From: JALOTE01 sp031422195
GTDB lineage: Bacteria > Pseudomonadota > Alphaproteobacteria > Rhizobiales > Rhizobiaceae
Assembly: GCA_031422195.1 (NCBI GenBank)
Contig: JANOPZ010000031.1
Location: 37,333-101,332, forward strand
Reading direction: 5' to 3'
Length of the DNA stretch: 64,000 nt
This document shows, one piece after another, positions 8,945 to 17,979 of the stretch (its first letter is position 1; every line of letters begins with the position of its first letter). Below the pieces are notes generated by a model, which worked only from the letters and a program-made list of their open reading frames with translations, was not told the origin of the DNA and made no database searches. The translations under genes were made by a program, and so were the position numbers.

Positions 8945-9134
8945 AAATGATCACATTTTGAATTCAGAAGCTATGGGCTGTATAGGATTTCAACCAAGAT
9001 TTTGCATGAAATTATTGCGAGACGCGAAATAATCAGAAAGAATGATTAAATAAATGCGTAAATTATAAATTTCAATCGATTGAATATTTCCCGCTTGATT
9101 TTTTCTCCGAGTTGGCCAAGGTTGTGTTTAAGCC

Positions 9135-9148
9135 AAAGCGCTTTCAAA
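9135..9148. promoter_or_regulatory. LacI-type operator 2
   Basis: The same 14 bases (AAAGCGCTTTCAAA) as operator 1, located 204 bases away and 77 bases upstream of the aglE start. Two identical sites across a divergent spacer suggest looping or separate control of the two promoters. Confidence 0.65.
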
Positions 9149-9224
9149 CTGAGAATTTTCAGGGAGAGGCCAAGGCGAAACTTGGCCGGACTAGCCGGTC
9201 AAACTGTACCCGGGAGGATATTCA

Positions 9225-10571
9225 ATGTTCCGTACACTTCTTGCTGGTGCTTCAGCACTCGCGATTTTGACAGGTGCCGCTTCAGCCGAAATGGTTTTCA
9301 AACCAGGCGAAGGCGCATTTAACTGGCAAAGCTACAATGATTTTGATGCCAAATATAATCTTGATGGCCAGACCATTAAAATGTTTGGCCCATGGCGCGG
9401 CGAAGACCAGAAACTGGTCGAAAATGTTTTGGCTTATTTTACCGCTGCATCCGGCGTTAAAGTTGAATACTCATCGTCGGAAAACTACGAGCAGCAGATT
9501 GTTATTGATACTCAGGCTGGTTCGCCGCCCGATATCGCAGTTTTGCCACAGCCCGGTCTGATTGCTGATTTGGCTTCAAAAGGCCTGATTATGCCGCTTG
9601 GCGCAGAAACTGAAAAATGGTTGGCTGATAATTATGCAGCAGGTCCATCGTGGGTTAACCTCGGCACCTATAATGGCGCCGACGGCAAGCCCGCACTTTA
9701 TGCGCTTCCTTACAAAATCGACGTGAAGTCTTTGGTTTGGTATTCACCAGACACTTTCAAAGATGCTGGCTATGAAGTGCCTGCAACTATGGAAGATCTC
9801 AAAGCCCTGACCGACAAGATTGTTGCCGATGGCGGCACACCTTGGTGCATTGGTTTGGGTTCAGGCGGTGCAACCGGCTGGCCGGCAACCGACTGGGTTG
9901 AAGACATGATGCTGCGCACGCAATCTCCTGAGACCTATGATAAATGGGTCAAAAATGAGATTCCATTCAATGACCCGGCTGTTGTGGCTGCCATTGAAGA
10001 GTTCGGCTATTTTGCCCGCAACGATAAATATGTTGCCGGCGGCGCAGCTGCGGTTGCATCAACCGATTTCCGCGATTCACCAAAAGGTCTGTTTTCTTCA
10101 CCACCACAGTGCTACATGCACCGTCAGGCATCGTTCATTCCAGCATTCTTCCCAGAAGGCACAAAAGTTGGAACAGACGCAGACTTCTTCTACTTCCCAG
10201 CCTACGCCGGTAGAGACTTCGGCAAGCCGGTTCTTGGTGCGGGCACACTCGCCTTCATCACCAAAGAAGGTGAAGGCGCACGCGCGTTCATCGAATTCTT
10301 GAAGACACCAATCGCACACGAAGTTTGGATGGCGCAGTCTGGTTTCTTGACACCATTAAAATCAGCCAATGTTGAGCTTTATGGCAATGCAGGCTTGAAA
10401 AAACAGGGTGAGATTCTGCTTGGTGCAACAACATTCCGCTTTGACGCATCAGATTTGATGCCAGGCGCTGTTGGTGCAGGTTCATTTTGGACAGGCATGG
10501 TTGACTACACTGGCGGAAAAGCTGCCGCTGATGTGGCCGCCGGTATCCAAGCCTCTTGGCCAAAGAAATAG
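9225..10571 (+). CDS. aglE: Alpha-glucoside ABC transporter, substrate-binding protein
   Basis: A 448-residue periplasmic solute-binding protein of the family 1 sugar type. A clear signal peptide (MFRTLLAGASALAILTGAASA) ends near residue 21. The mature protein has the APQPGLI-like stretch VLPQPGLIADLASKG and TGWPATDWVEDMMLR, typical of AglE. AglE delivers alpha-glucosides (maltose, trehalose, sucrose type) to AglF/G. It is first in a five-gene operon under the LacI-type regulator. A stem-loop lies directly after its stop. Confidence 0.9.
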   Translation: MFRTLLAGASALAILTGAASAEMVFKPGEGAFNWQSYNDFDAKYNLDGQTIKMFGPWRGEDQKLVENVLAYFTAASGVKVEYSSSENYEQQIVIDTQAGSPPDIAVLPQPGLIADLASKGLIMPLGAETEKWLADNYAAGPSWVNLGTYNGADGKPALYALPYKIDVKSLVWYSPDTFKDAGYEVPATMEDLKALTDKIVADGGTPWCIGLGSGGATGWPATDWVEDMMLRTQSPETYDKWVKNEIPFNDPAVVAAIEEFGYFARNDKYVAGGAAAVASTDFRDSPKGLFSSPPQCYMHRQASFIPAFFPEGTKVGTDADFFYFPAYAGRDFGKPVLGAGTLAFITKEGEGARAFIEFLKTPIAHEVWMAQSGFLTPLKSANVELYGNAGLKKQGEILLGATTFRFDASDLMPGAVGAGSFWTGMVDYTGGKAAADVAAGIQASWPKK

Positions 10572-10588
10572 GCTAAACGTTTGATAAG

Positions 10589-10614
10589 CAGGCCGGGTGC
10601 ACTTGCCCGGCCTG
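10589..10614 (+). terminator. Stem-loop after aglE (attenuator or mRNA-stabilising hairpin)
   Basis: Nine-base perfect arms (caggccggg / cccggcctg) with an 8-base loop, in the 91-base gap between aglE and aglF. No U-run follows. Such hairpins after binding-protein genes commonly raise the binding protein level relative to the membrane parts. Confidence 0.6.
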
Positions 10615-10662
10615 TAAATTGGTATTGAATAAGTTGAACGGCAATAGTTCTGGGAGGGGCGA

Positions 10663-11910
10663 ATGAATCCGGCATTACAGGGTCTCATGACCATTATTAT
10701 CGGAGTTGGCGGCTGCGTTGGCTATTTCTTTTTCTCAAATATTGTCCTTGATAAATTTATCTTTCCGGCAACCGGCGTTAACGCTGGACGGAACATTAAC
10801 CGCGCCAATCAGGTTCGCCCATGGCTGTTTTTAGCCCCTGCGATCATCGCACTGGGCGTTTATCTGGCCTACCCGGTTTTTGCGACGCTATGGCTTTCGC
10901 TAAACAAAGAATTGCCGGGCAAAGCCTATGAATTTGTGGGCCTTGCCAATTATCAAACCATGTTTGGTGAAACCAAATTTTGGGAATCCATGAAAAATAA
11001 CATGCTGTGGCTCATATTTGTGCCTGCGCTCTCAACAGCGTTTGGCTTACTGGCCGCGCAACTCACAGATCGTATCTGGTGGGGCAATATCGCCAAAGCG
11101 CTGATTTTTATGCCGATGGCAATTTCATTCGTTGGCGCGTCGGTGATTTGGAAACTGATTTACGACACGCGCCCTGACGGAACTGACCAGATAGGTTTGC
11201 TCAACGCGGTTTGGCTTAATTTTTCCGGCGGGCCGTTCTCGTTTATTTTCTTGAAAGTTCTGCCCGCATTGCTGCTTCTGGCGTTCGCCGCATTTATGGC
11301 TTACGGCGTTTACCTTGCGCTTAAACCTTTGTTTTGGGACACGGATAAACGTGGCAAACCGCAATGGTGGGCTGTTCCGTTGCGTGCCGTAGTGGCACTT
11401 GGCTCTGCCTATTTACTGTGGCTTTCACTGAGCTCTGTTTTCAATGTGTTTGGTGCTGAGCTGCCTTATGGCAAAGCACAAACCTGGTTGACGATACCGT
11501 TTTGGAACAATTTGTTTCTGATGATCGTTCTTGTGTGGATCCAGTCAGGCTTTGCTATGGTGATCTTGTCAGCAGCACTTCGCGGTATTCCGGAGGAAAC
11601 CGTTGAAGCTGCCGTCATTGATGGCGCAAATCCGTTTCAGATTTTCTTCAAAATCAAAGTTCCGCAAATCATGACAACTCTGGTTGTGGTTTGGACCACC
11701 ATTACCATCACCGTTTTGAAGGTCTTCGATATTGTTTTGGCGATGACCAACGGCCAGTGGGAAACGCAGGTTCTGGCCAACTATATGTTCGATAAATTGT
11801 TCCGGTCGTTTGACACTGGCGTTGGTTCGGCCGCCGGCATGATTATCATGCTGTTGGTGATGCCAATTTTGGTGTGGAACGTTTATAACGTTCGTAAAGA
11901 AATGCGCTGA
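10663..11910 (+). CDS. aglF: Alpha-glucoside ABC transporter, permease AglF
   Basis: A 415-residue membrane protein of the MalF type. It has an extra N-terminal membrane segment (about 1-30), a second near residues 47-70, and a core of further segments. The EAA loop near the C-terminal third is EAAVIDGANPFQIFFKIKVP, which docks the ATPase. The ribosome site gggagg precedes the ATG. It works with AglG and AglK. Length and the internal insertion around residues 160-260 agree with AglF rather than generic sugar permeases. Confidence 0.88.
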   Translation: MNPALQGLMTIIIGVGGCVGYFFFSNIVLDKFIFPATGVNAGRNINRANQVRPWLFLAPAIIALGVYLAYPVFATLWLSLNKELPGKAYEFVGLANYQTMFGETKFWESMKNNMLWLIFVPALSTAFGLLAAQLTDRIWWGNIAKALIFMPMAISFVGASVIWKLIYDTRPDGTDQIGLLNAVWLNFSGGPFSFIFLKVLPALLLLAFAAFMAYGVYLALKPLFWDTDKRGKPQWWAVPLRAVVALGSAYLLWLSLSSVFNVFGAELPYGKAQTWLTIPFWNNLFLMIVLVWIQSGFAMVILSAALRGIPEETVEAAVIDGANPFQIFFKIKVPQIMTTLVVVWTTITITVLKVFDIVLAMTNGQWETQVLANYMFDKLFRSFDTGVGSAAGMIIMLLVMPILVWNVYNVRKEMR

Positions 11911-11921
11911 GGGAGGCGAAA

Positions 11922-13061
11922 ATGACAGGTGCTTCAACACGCAAATCGCCTTTAACATGGGTCGTTCATATTTCGGCTTTGATATTGGTTGCTCTTTGGG
12001 TTTTCCCAACATTTGGCTTGCTGGTTTCATCGTTTAGAACCGGCGATCAGATCTCAACGTCGGGCTGGTGGCGTTCTTTAATGACGCAAGAGCAGCAATT
12101 GCCTGCTAAACGGGTTGAGGGCCTTGAAACTCAAAAAGATGGCAAGTTTGTTATTGAGGGAAAGCTCTTTGAAAACGCCGGAACAGTAGTCGGCGCCTGG
12201 GGTATCAGTTCAAAAGAACCAAGGGCTTTTACTCCCGGTGCAAGCGCCGACCTTGGCGATGGCGTTTCCATCAGCGTTGCCAGTGATGGCAGCTATGTGA
12301 TGTCGTCAGCCACAACGCTCAAAGACGTGCGGTTGCCGCGCATCTTTACGACCGCACAAACGCCGCCCGACCCGACAATTGATAATTATAATAATGTGCT
12401 TTTCAACCCGGAGGCAGGGCAAGGTGTTGGCCAAGCCTTCATCAACACGTTGACGGTGGCCATTCCTGCTACAATCATCCCGATATTGATCGCAGCTTTT
12501 GCCGCGTATGCTTTGGCTTGGATGGATTTTCCGGGCCGCGCCTTGTTGGTGGCAGCGGTTGTCGGCTTGCTCGTCGTGCCGCTGCAATTGGCGCTCATCC
12601 CATTGTTGCAACTGCATAATGCAATTGGCATCGGCAAAGGCTATATGGGTATTTGGCTGGCGCACACTGGGTTTGGTCTGCCGCTGGCGATTTACCTTTT
12701 GCGCAATTACATGATCGGATTGCCGCGCGATATTATTGAAAATGCCCGTGTGGATGGTGCGACGGATTTTCAGATTTTCACCAAAATTATTTTACCGCTG
12801 TCGTTTCCGGCACTGGCATCATTTGCGATCTTCCAGTTTTTGTGGACGTGGAATGATCTGCTGGTGGCTCTCGTGTTCCTCGGAGCTGGCGACAAAGAAT
12901 TGGTGCTGACCGGCAGCCTGGTCAATTTAATGGGCTCGCGCGGCGGTGATTGGGAAATCCTTTCAACCTCGGCCTTTATCTCGATTGCTGTTCCGCTGGT
13001 GGTGTTTTTTGTAATGCAAAAATATCTGGTGCGCGGCCTCCTTGCCGGTTCAGTGAAGTAA
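11922..13061 (+). CDS. aglG: Alpha-glucoside ABC transporter, permease AglG
   Basis: A 379-residue MalG-type permease. The first membrane segment is at about residues 12-35. A long periplasmic domain (about 40-165) sits before the remaining five segments, as in AglG. The EAA-like loop is ENARVDGATDFQIFTKIILP. A good ribosome site (gggaggcg) precedes the ATG, 11 bases after aglF. The aglA gene follows four bases later. Confidence 0.88.
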   Translation: MTGASTRKSPLTWVVHISALILVALWVFPTFGLLVSSFRTGDQISTSGWWRSLMTQEQQLPAKRVEGLETQKDGKFVIEGKLFENAGTVVGAWGISSKEPRAFTPGASADLGDGVSISVASDGSYVMSSATTLKDVRLPRIFTTAQTPPDPTIDNYNNVLFNPEAGQGVGQAFINTLTVAIPATIIPILIAAFAAYALAWMDFPGRALLVAAVVGLLVVPLQLALIPLLQLHNAIGIGKGYMGIWLAHTGFGLPLAIYLLRNYMIGLPRDIIENARVDGATDFQIFTKIILPLSFPALASFAIFQFLWTWNDLLVALVFLGAGDKELVLTGSLVNLMGSRGGDWEILSTSAFISIAVPLVVFFVMQKYLVRGLLAGSVK

Positions 13062-13065
13062 ACCT

Positions 13066-14742
13066 ATGAATGTGAATGTGACCAAAGATATGGCTCAATC
13101 AGCAACCGCCATCCGCACTGTTGATGCAGATTGGTGGCGGGGTGCTGCGATTTATCAGGTCTATCCACGGTCATACCAAGACAGCAATGGTGATGGCATT
13201 GGCGATCTCAAAGGCATTACACAACGTTTGCCTTATATAGCCTCACTCGGCGTGGACGCGGTATGGATATCGCCGTTTTTCACGTCGCCGATGAAAGACT
13301 TTGGCTATGACGTATCTGACTATTGCGACATTGACCCGATGTTTGGCAGGCTGGCTGATTTTGATGCGATGCTGGCTGAGGCCCACCGGCTTGGTCTGAA
13401 GATTATGATTGATCTGGTGCTGTCTCACACTTCTGATCAGCATCCGTGGTTTGTGGAAAGTCGGTCTTCAAAATCAAATGCCAAATCAGATTGGTATGTT
13501 TGGGCCGAACCTAAGCCCGATGGCACTGCGCCCAATAATTGGTTGTCAATTTTTGGTGGGCCAGCTTGGGAATGGGATTCAACGCGCCGCCAGTATTTCA
13601 TGCATAATTTTTTGACATCGCAGCCGGATTTGAATTTCCATAATATGGATGTGCAGCAAGCCTTGCTGGATGTGACCAAGTTTTGGTTGGATCGCGGTGT
13701 TGATGGATTCCGGCTCGATACGATCAATTTTTATGTTCATGACCGCGAGTTGCGCAATAATCCGCCAATGCCGGAAGGGTTGCGCAACGATACCATTGCG
13801 CCAAGCGTGAACCCCTATAATCACCAAGACCATCTCTATGATAAAAACCGTCCCGAAAATTTGGCATTTCTGGAGCGCTTCCGTGCGCTGCTCAACCAAT
13901 ATCCTGCTGCAACGGCGGTTGGCGAAGTTGGCGACGCGCATTTGGGTTTGCAGATTGTGGCCGATTACACCTCCGGCGGCAATAAAGTGCATATGTGCTA
14001 TGCCTTTGATTTTCTGTCGCCTTCTCCAGTTACGCCAAGCCGCGTAAGCCAAATTGTCAGTGATTTTGGTGCAGCAGCAGTAGATGGCTGGGCGTGCTGG
14101 GCGTTTTCAAATCATGATGTGGTGCGCCATGCTTCGCGGCTTGAGGCTGACGGGGCAAGCGCAGGTTGGCCTCGTATGTTGATTGGCCTGTTGGGCGCGC
14201 TGCGCGGTTCGATTTGCCTCTATCAAGGCGAAGAACTTGGGTTAGCTGAATCTGATGTCGCGTTCGAAGATCTGCAAGACCCGTATGGCATCCGGTTTTG
14301 GCCAAAATTTAAGGGTCGTGATGGCTGCCGCACACCGATGGTTTGGGATAATTCTGCGCCGAACGCCGGCTTTACAAACGGCAAGCCGTGGTTGCCGGTT
14401 TCTACGACACATGCTGTGCTAGCGGTAAATGTGCAAGAAGCCGATCAAAACTCAATGCTTAACCATTACCGTGCATTTTTGCATTTTAGGCGTTCGCACC
14501 CGTCAATGGTAAAAGGCGAAATCGATTTCATCCACGCCGACGAACAAACGCTGGCCTTTACCCGCACCTCCGGCAATGAAAAAATGCTGTGTGTGTTTAA
14601 TTTCACCGATCGTTTGCAGACCCTGAAGCTAAACAACGTCAAGGTTCTCGAAGATTTCGAAAACACCGGTTACCACGCCACCCATAGCGGCGGCATAGTT
14701 AGCCTTGGTGCTTATGATGCTTATTTTGGACGTGTGGCGTGA
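13066..14742 (+). CDS. aglA: Alpha-glucosidase, GH13
   Basis: A 558-residue glycoside hydrolase family 13 enzyme. The first conserved region is DLVLSHTSDQHPWF. The catalytic nucleophile Asp lies in GVDGFRLDT (about residue 218), the acid/base Glu in GEVGD (about 287), and the transition-state Asp in SNHDVVRH (about 351). There is no signal peptide, so it acts in the cytoplasm on sugars imported by AglEFGK. ATG 13066 lies four bases after aglG. A second in-frame ATG at 13090 is also possible. Confidence 0.9.
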   Translation: MNVNVTKDMAQSATAIRTVDADWWRGAAIYQVYPRSYQDSNGDGIGDLKGITQRLPYIASLGVDAVWISPFFTSPMKDFGYDVSDYCDIDPMFGRLADFDAMLAEAHRLGLKIMIDLVLSHTSDQHPWFVESRSSKSNAKSDWYVWAEPKPDGTAPNNWLSIFGGPAWEWDSTRRQYFMHNFLTSQPDLNFHNMDVQQALLDVTKFWLDRGVDGFRLDTINFYVHDRELRNNPPMPEGLRNDTIAPSVNPYNHQDHLYDKNRPENLAFLERFRALLNQYPAATAVGEVGDAHLGLQIVADYTSGGNKVHMCYAFDFLSPSPVTPSRVSQIVSDFGAAAVDGWACWAFSNHDVVRHASRLEADGASAGWPRMLIGLLGALRGSICLYQGEELGLAESDVAFEDLQDPYGIRFWPKFKGRDGCRTPMVWDNSAPNAGFTNGKPWLPVSTTHAVLAVNVQEADQNSMLNHYRAFLHFRRSHPSMVKGEIDFIHADEQTLAFTRTSGNEKMLCVFNFTDRLQTLKLNNVKVLEDFENTGYHATHSGGIVSLGAYDAYFGRVA

Positions 14743-14788
14743 TCAGCGCTTCCGTCTCAGTTTGAAATTTTCCGGGGAGGGAAATACG

Positions 14789-15874
14789 ATGTCCAGTCTC
14801 AGCTTGAAAAAAATCGTCAAGGCTTACGGCGATATTGAAATTCTGCATGGCGTTGATTTGGAGATCAAATCCGGCGAATTTATTGTGTTTGTTGGCCCTT
14901 CTGGCTGTGGCAAATCCACATTGCTTAGAACGATTGCCGGTCTTGAAAGCATAACATCCGGCACGCTATCGATTGATGGCGAAGTCGTGAATGATATTCC
15001 GCCGTCTAAACGCGGCATCGCCATGGTGTTTCAATCCTATGCGCTTTATCCGCATATGACGGTTTATGATAATATGGCATTTGGCCTTAGGATCGCCAAA
15101 AAAACGGCTGCTGAAATTGATGCTATCGTGAAAGACGCGGCTTCAAAATTACAGCTGGAACCTTATCTTGACCGTTTGCCAAAAGCGCTTTCTGGCGGGC
15201 AGCGGCAACGCGTCGCCATCGGCCGCTCGATTTGCCGCCAACCGAAAGTATTTTTGTTTGACGAGCCACTGTCGAATTTGGATGCTGCGCTTCGCGTGGC
15301 GACCCGTATCGAGATTGCCAAATTGTCTGAATCGATGCCGCAAACCACAATGATTTATGTCACGCATGATCAGGTGGAAGCCATGACCTTGGCAGACCGT
15401 ATTGTGGTTTTGAAGGGCGGGCATATTGCGCAAGTGGGTTCACCGATGGATCTCTACCATAAGCCCGATAATTTGTTTGTGGCCCAATTTATCGGTTCAC
15501 CGGCGATGAACGTTGTACCGGGCGTGATCACAGCAACCGGCAACACCACCAGTGTCAGCGTGACTGGCCACGGCACAATTGTTTTGCCAGTTAAAACAGA
15601 AGCTGCCCACAAGGGCACTGAGGTAAAAGTGGGTGTGCGCCCCGAAGACTTGCGCCCGACGACAAATGCCAAAGATATGCTGCTATCAGCCAAATTGGAT
15701 TTGGTAGAGAAACTTGGCGAAGTGACCCTTGCCTATTTCTCTAACGGTACCGCGGAACCTTTGGTTGCCAAAATGCCGGGCGATATTGTGATTGAACGCG
15801 GCACCAATGCCGCATTTACGGCCGACGCCGCCAAGGTGCATTTGTTCACCAAAGAGGGCTTGGCGATACGGTGA
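14789..15874 (+). CDS. aglK: Alpha-glucoside ABC transporter, ATP-binding protein
   Basis: An ATPase of about 361 residues of the MalK/UgpC group. Walker A GPSGCGKST is near residue 37, the signature LSGGQRQRVAIG near 134, Walker B VFLFDEP, and the H-loop YVTHDQVEAMTLADR. The C-terminal regulatory domain includes VGVRPEDLRP. The frame is open upstream, but the ATG at 14789 follows the ribosome site ggggagg and gives the family N-terminus MSSLSLKKIVKAYG. Last gene of the agl operon. Confidence 0.92.
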   Translation: MSSLSLKKIVKAYGDIEILHGVDLEIKSGEFIVFVGPSGCGKSTLLRTIAGLESITSGTLSIDGEVVNDIPPSKRGIAMVFQSYALYPHMTVYDNMAFGLRIAKKTAAEIDAIVKDAASKLQLEPYLDRLPKALSGGQRQRVAIGRSICRQPKVFLFDEPLSNLDAALRVATRIEIAKLSESMPQTTMIYVTHDQVEAMTLADRIVVLKGGHIAQVGSPMDLYHKPDNLFVAQFIGSPAMNVVPGVITATGNTTSVSVTGHGTIVLPVKTEAAHKGTEVKVGVRPEDLRPTTNAKDMLLSAKLDLVEKLGEVTLAYFSNGTAEPLVAKMPGDIVIERGTNAAFTADAAKVHLFTKEGLAIR

Positions 15875-15899
15875 TTGCGACGTCACCAGTCTCAAAATT

Positions 15900-15931
15900 T
15901 AGTCATTCCCGCAATGAATGCGGGGATGACC
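15900..15931. repeat. Family A palindromic repeat, single-hairpin copy
   Basis: An imperfect palindrome beginning tagtcattcccgcaatg and ending gcggggatgacca, in the gap between convergent aglK and the oppC-like gene. It matches the arms of the two-hairpin elements at 23002-23103 and 44570-44690. It may also act as a bidirectional transcription stop. Confidence 0.7.
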
Positions 15932-15952
15932 AACTTCCAAGCACAATGTCTT

Positions 15953-16879
15953 TCAGCGTCCGCGCGACCTCGGGTCGAGCGCATCACGTAGGCCGTCGCC
16001 GATATAATTCACGCTGAGTACTGTCAGCGAAATGGCCAGCCCTGGCCACATGACGCGCGACGGGTGAAGCTGCATATACTCAACGCCATCATAAAGAAGG
16101 CGGCCCCATGTCGGGAAATCCGGCGGAAAGCCAAGGCCCAAAAACGATAACACGGATTCAGTGATGATTGCGGTTGCTATTCCAAGAGTCGCCGCCACCA
16201 TAATAGGTGACACCACATTGGGAAGGATATGCCGCAAAATCATCCGGGATGGCGTGGTGCCAATCGAGCAGGCTGCGAGGACGAACTCGCGCTCTTTAAT
16301 GGCCAGAACTTCGCCGCGCACAATGCGGGCAGACTGCATCCAAGAGGTGACACCGATGGCAAACACCACCAAAATAAAAGTGCCGGTTTCGGGCCCAAGC
16401 GTTGCTGCCAAGCTGTCCCTGAACAGCAGCATCATCACCAGCAACAATGGCAGCAGCGGCAGCGACAAAAATAGATCGGTCATCCGCATGAGAATGCCGT
16501 CAAGACGCTTGAAATAGCCGGAAATCACGCCGATCGTTGCGCCGATCAAAATTGAAATCAACATCGCCACCATGCCAACCAGCAGCGACACCTGCCCGCC
16601 CGCCATAACGCGCGCCAGCATGTCGCGGCCCAGTTGATCGGTTCCCAGCGGATGGCCCCACATAGGCGATTTATTGCGGCTCAGCATCATTTGCGCCGCG
16701 TCCGGGTTGACGAAATTGGGGTCGATCCGCCACAGCAACGGGCCAATTGCCACAAATAAAATCAAGCCAATCAGGATGCATAGTCCAAACATCGCGCCGG
16801 TATGCGATTTGAACTGACCCCATACATCACCCCATTGGCTGGAGGGTTTTTCCGTAACCTTCACCGCCGCGTCAGTCAT
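15953..16879 (-). CDS. Peptide ABC transporter permease, OppC/DppC type
   Basis: A permease of about 308 residues. The OppC N-terminal domain is followed by GTDQLGRDMLARVMAG (conserved GTDxxGRD) and five further membrane segments. The EAA loop is LAACSIGTTPSRMILRHILP. The frame is open to 16921, but ATG 16879 (MTDAAVKVTEK) overlaps the upstream permease gene by eight bases and is the more natural start. It works with the OppB-like permease, the double ATPase at 19926 and the binding protein at 17980. Confidence 0.88.
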   Translation of the reverse strand: MTDAAVKVTEKPSSQWGDVWGQFKSHTGAMFGLCILIGLILFVAIGPLLWRIDPNFVNPDAAQMMLSRNKSPMWGHPLGTDQLGRDMLARVMAGGQVSLLVGMVAMLISILIGATIGVISGYFKRLDGILMRMTDLFLSLPLLPLLLVMMLLFRDSLAATLGPETGTFILVVFAIGVTSWMQSARIVRGEVLAIKEREFVLAACSIGTTPSRMILRHILPNVVSPIMVAATLGIATAIITESVLSFLGLGFPPDFPTWGRLLYDGVEYMQLHPSRVMWPGLAISLTVLSVNYIGDGLRDALDPRSRGR

Positions 16880-17879
16880 AGCGAATTCTCGGATCGAGAA
16901 GGCCATAGAGGATGTCGGCAATCAGATTGAAGGCCACAATCAGAAACGCAAAAATAAACGTCAATGTTTGAATCATCGGTAAGTCATTGGCATGAATGGC
17001 GTTGATAAGGCCTGCGCCAATGCCGTTTATTTTGAACACCTGCTCAGTGATAATTGCTCCACCAAAAATAGTCGGGATGCCAATGGCAATCACGGTGACA
17101 ACAGGTATGAGGGAATTGCGCAAGACATGTTTTAGAACCACTGTTTTTTCGCCCAAGCCTTTGGCGCGTGCGGTGCGCACATAGTCTAAATTGAGGTTTT
17201 CAAGCGTTGAAGCCCGCATATAACGGCTGATTTCAGCGGCGTTAAACAGGCCCAGCACCATCACCGGCAGCACCATTTGCCGAACCTGTTTCCAGAAGCT
17301 GGCCCAATCGGTGACTTGCAGCGTGGTGTCGTAGATCGACGGGAACCATTGCAAATTGACCGCGAAAATAACGATCAATAAAACGCCAGTGAAAAATGTC
17401 GGCACCGAATACCCAACCATGGCAATGAAAGTACCAATCTGGTCGAACCATGAATATTGCCGATAGGCCGAATACATGCCGATAGGAACCGCAATCAAAA
17501 CACCCACCAGATAGGCGGTGCCGATGACGATCATAGTTTGTGGAATGCGTTCAACAATCAGGTTGAACACCGGCCCACGCGTTTGATAGCTTATGATACG
17601 TTGTAGGCCTTCAGCATGCATCGTGCCGAACAAATAATCATAAAATATCAACGGCTCGACATAAAAAAATTGTTTCAGCCATAGGCCATATCGCACCATC
17701 ACCGGCTGGTTTACACCCATGGCTTCGAGGATTTTGGCGCGCACTTCGGGCGAGATCGTCAATGGAATTTCAGACGCCGGGCTGCCCGGTGCAAAGTCAA
17801 CAATTAGAAAAATGACAAGGCTGATCAGCAGCAAGGTCGGGATGGCAATCAACAGCCGACGCAAGATGTAAGTCAGCAT
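16872..17879 (-). CDS. Peptide ABC transporter permease, OppB/DppB type
   Basis: A 335-residue permease beginning MLTYILRRLLIAIPTLLLISLVIFLIV, the classical OppB first membrane segment. The DppB-type motif GVNQPVMVRYGLWL follows, and the EAA loop is TARAKGLGEKTVVLKHVLRN. It overlaps the OppC-like gene by eight bases. It lies downstream of the binding-protein gene, separated by about 100 bases that carry a hairpin. Confidence 0.88.
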   Translation of the reverse strand: MLTYILRRLLIAIPTLLLISLVIFLIVDFAPGSPASEIPLTISPEVRAKILEAMGVNQPVMVRYGLWLKQFFYVEPLIFYDYLFGTMHAEGLQRIISYQTRGPVFNLIVERIPQTMIVIGTAYLVGVLIAVPIGMYSAYRQYSWFDQIGTFIAMVGYSVPTFFTGVLLIVIFAVNLQWFPSIYDTTLQVTDWASFWKQVRQMVLPVMVLGLFNAAEISRYMRASTLENLNLDYVRTARAKGLGEKTVVLKHVLRNSLIPVVTVIAIGIPTIFGGAIITEQVFKINGIGAGLINAIHANDLPMIQTLTFIFAFLIVAFNLIADILYGLLDPRIRYD

Positions 17880-17942
17880 GATGCGATCCGCCAGTGCGTT
17901 GAAGGGTCAAGTATGAAATGGGGTTTCTGCTGCATATGAAAA

Positions 17943-17966
17943 GCGCCGGAGCATGGGCTCCGGCGC
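17943..17966 (-). terminator. Perfect stem-loop between binding-protein and permease genes
   Basis: Ten-base perfect arms (gcgccggagc / gctccggcgc) around a 4-base loop, 14 bases after the binding-protein stop. On the minus strand only two Ts follow, so it is more likely an attenuator or 3'-end protector than a full terminator. Confidence 0.65.
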
Positions 17967-17979
17967 AAATCTATTTGGG

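Larger units (their letters stand above)
8897..9224. promoter_or_regulatory. Divergent aglR / aglE promoter region
   Basis: A 328-base non-coding AT-rich spacer between the LacI regulator and aglE. It holds the two AglR-like operators described separately, and ends with a strong ribosome site (gggagga) eight bases before the aglE ATG. I could not fix individual -35 and -10 boxes with confidence. Confidence 0.6.

Noticed and set aside
15182..15191. A third copy of the aaagcgcttt palindrome, inside aglK
   Set aside because: It lies in coding sequence and lacks the flanking caaa of the two intergenic operators; chance occurrence is likely. Another copy at 59105-59114 is inside the enoyl-CoA hydratase gene.
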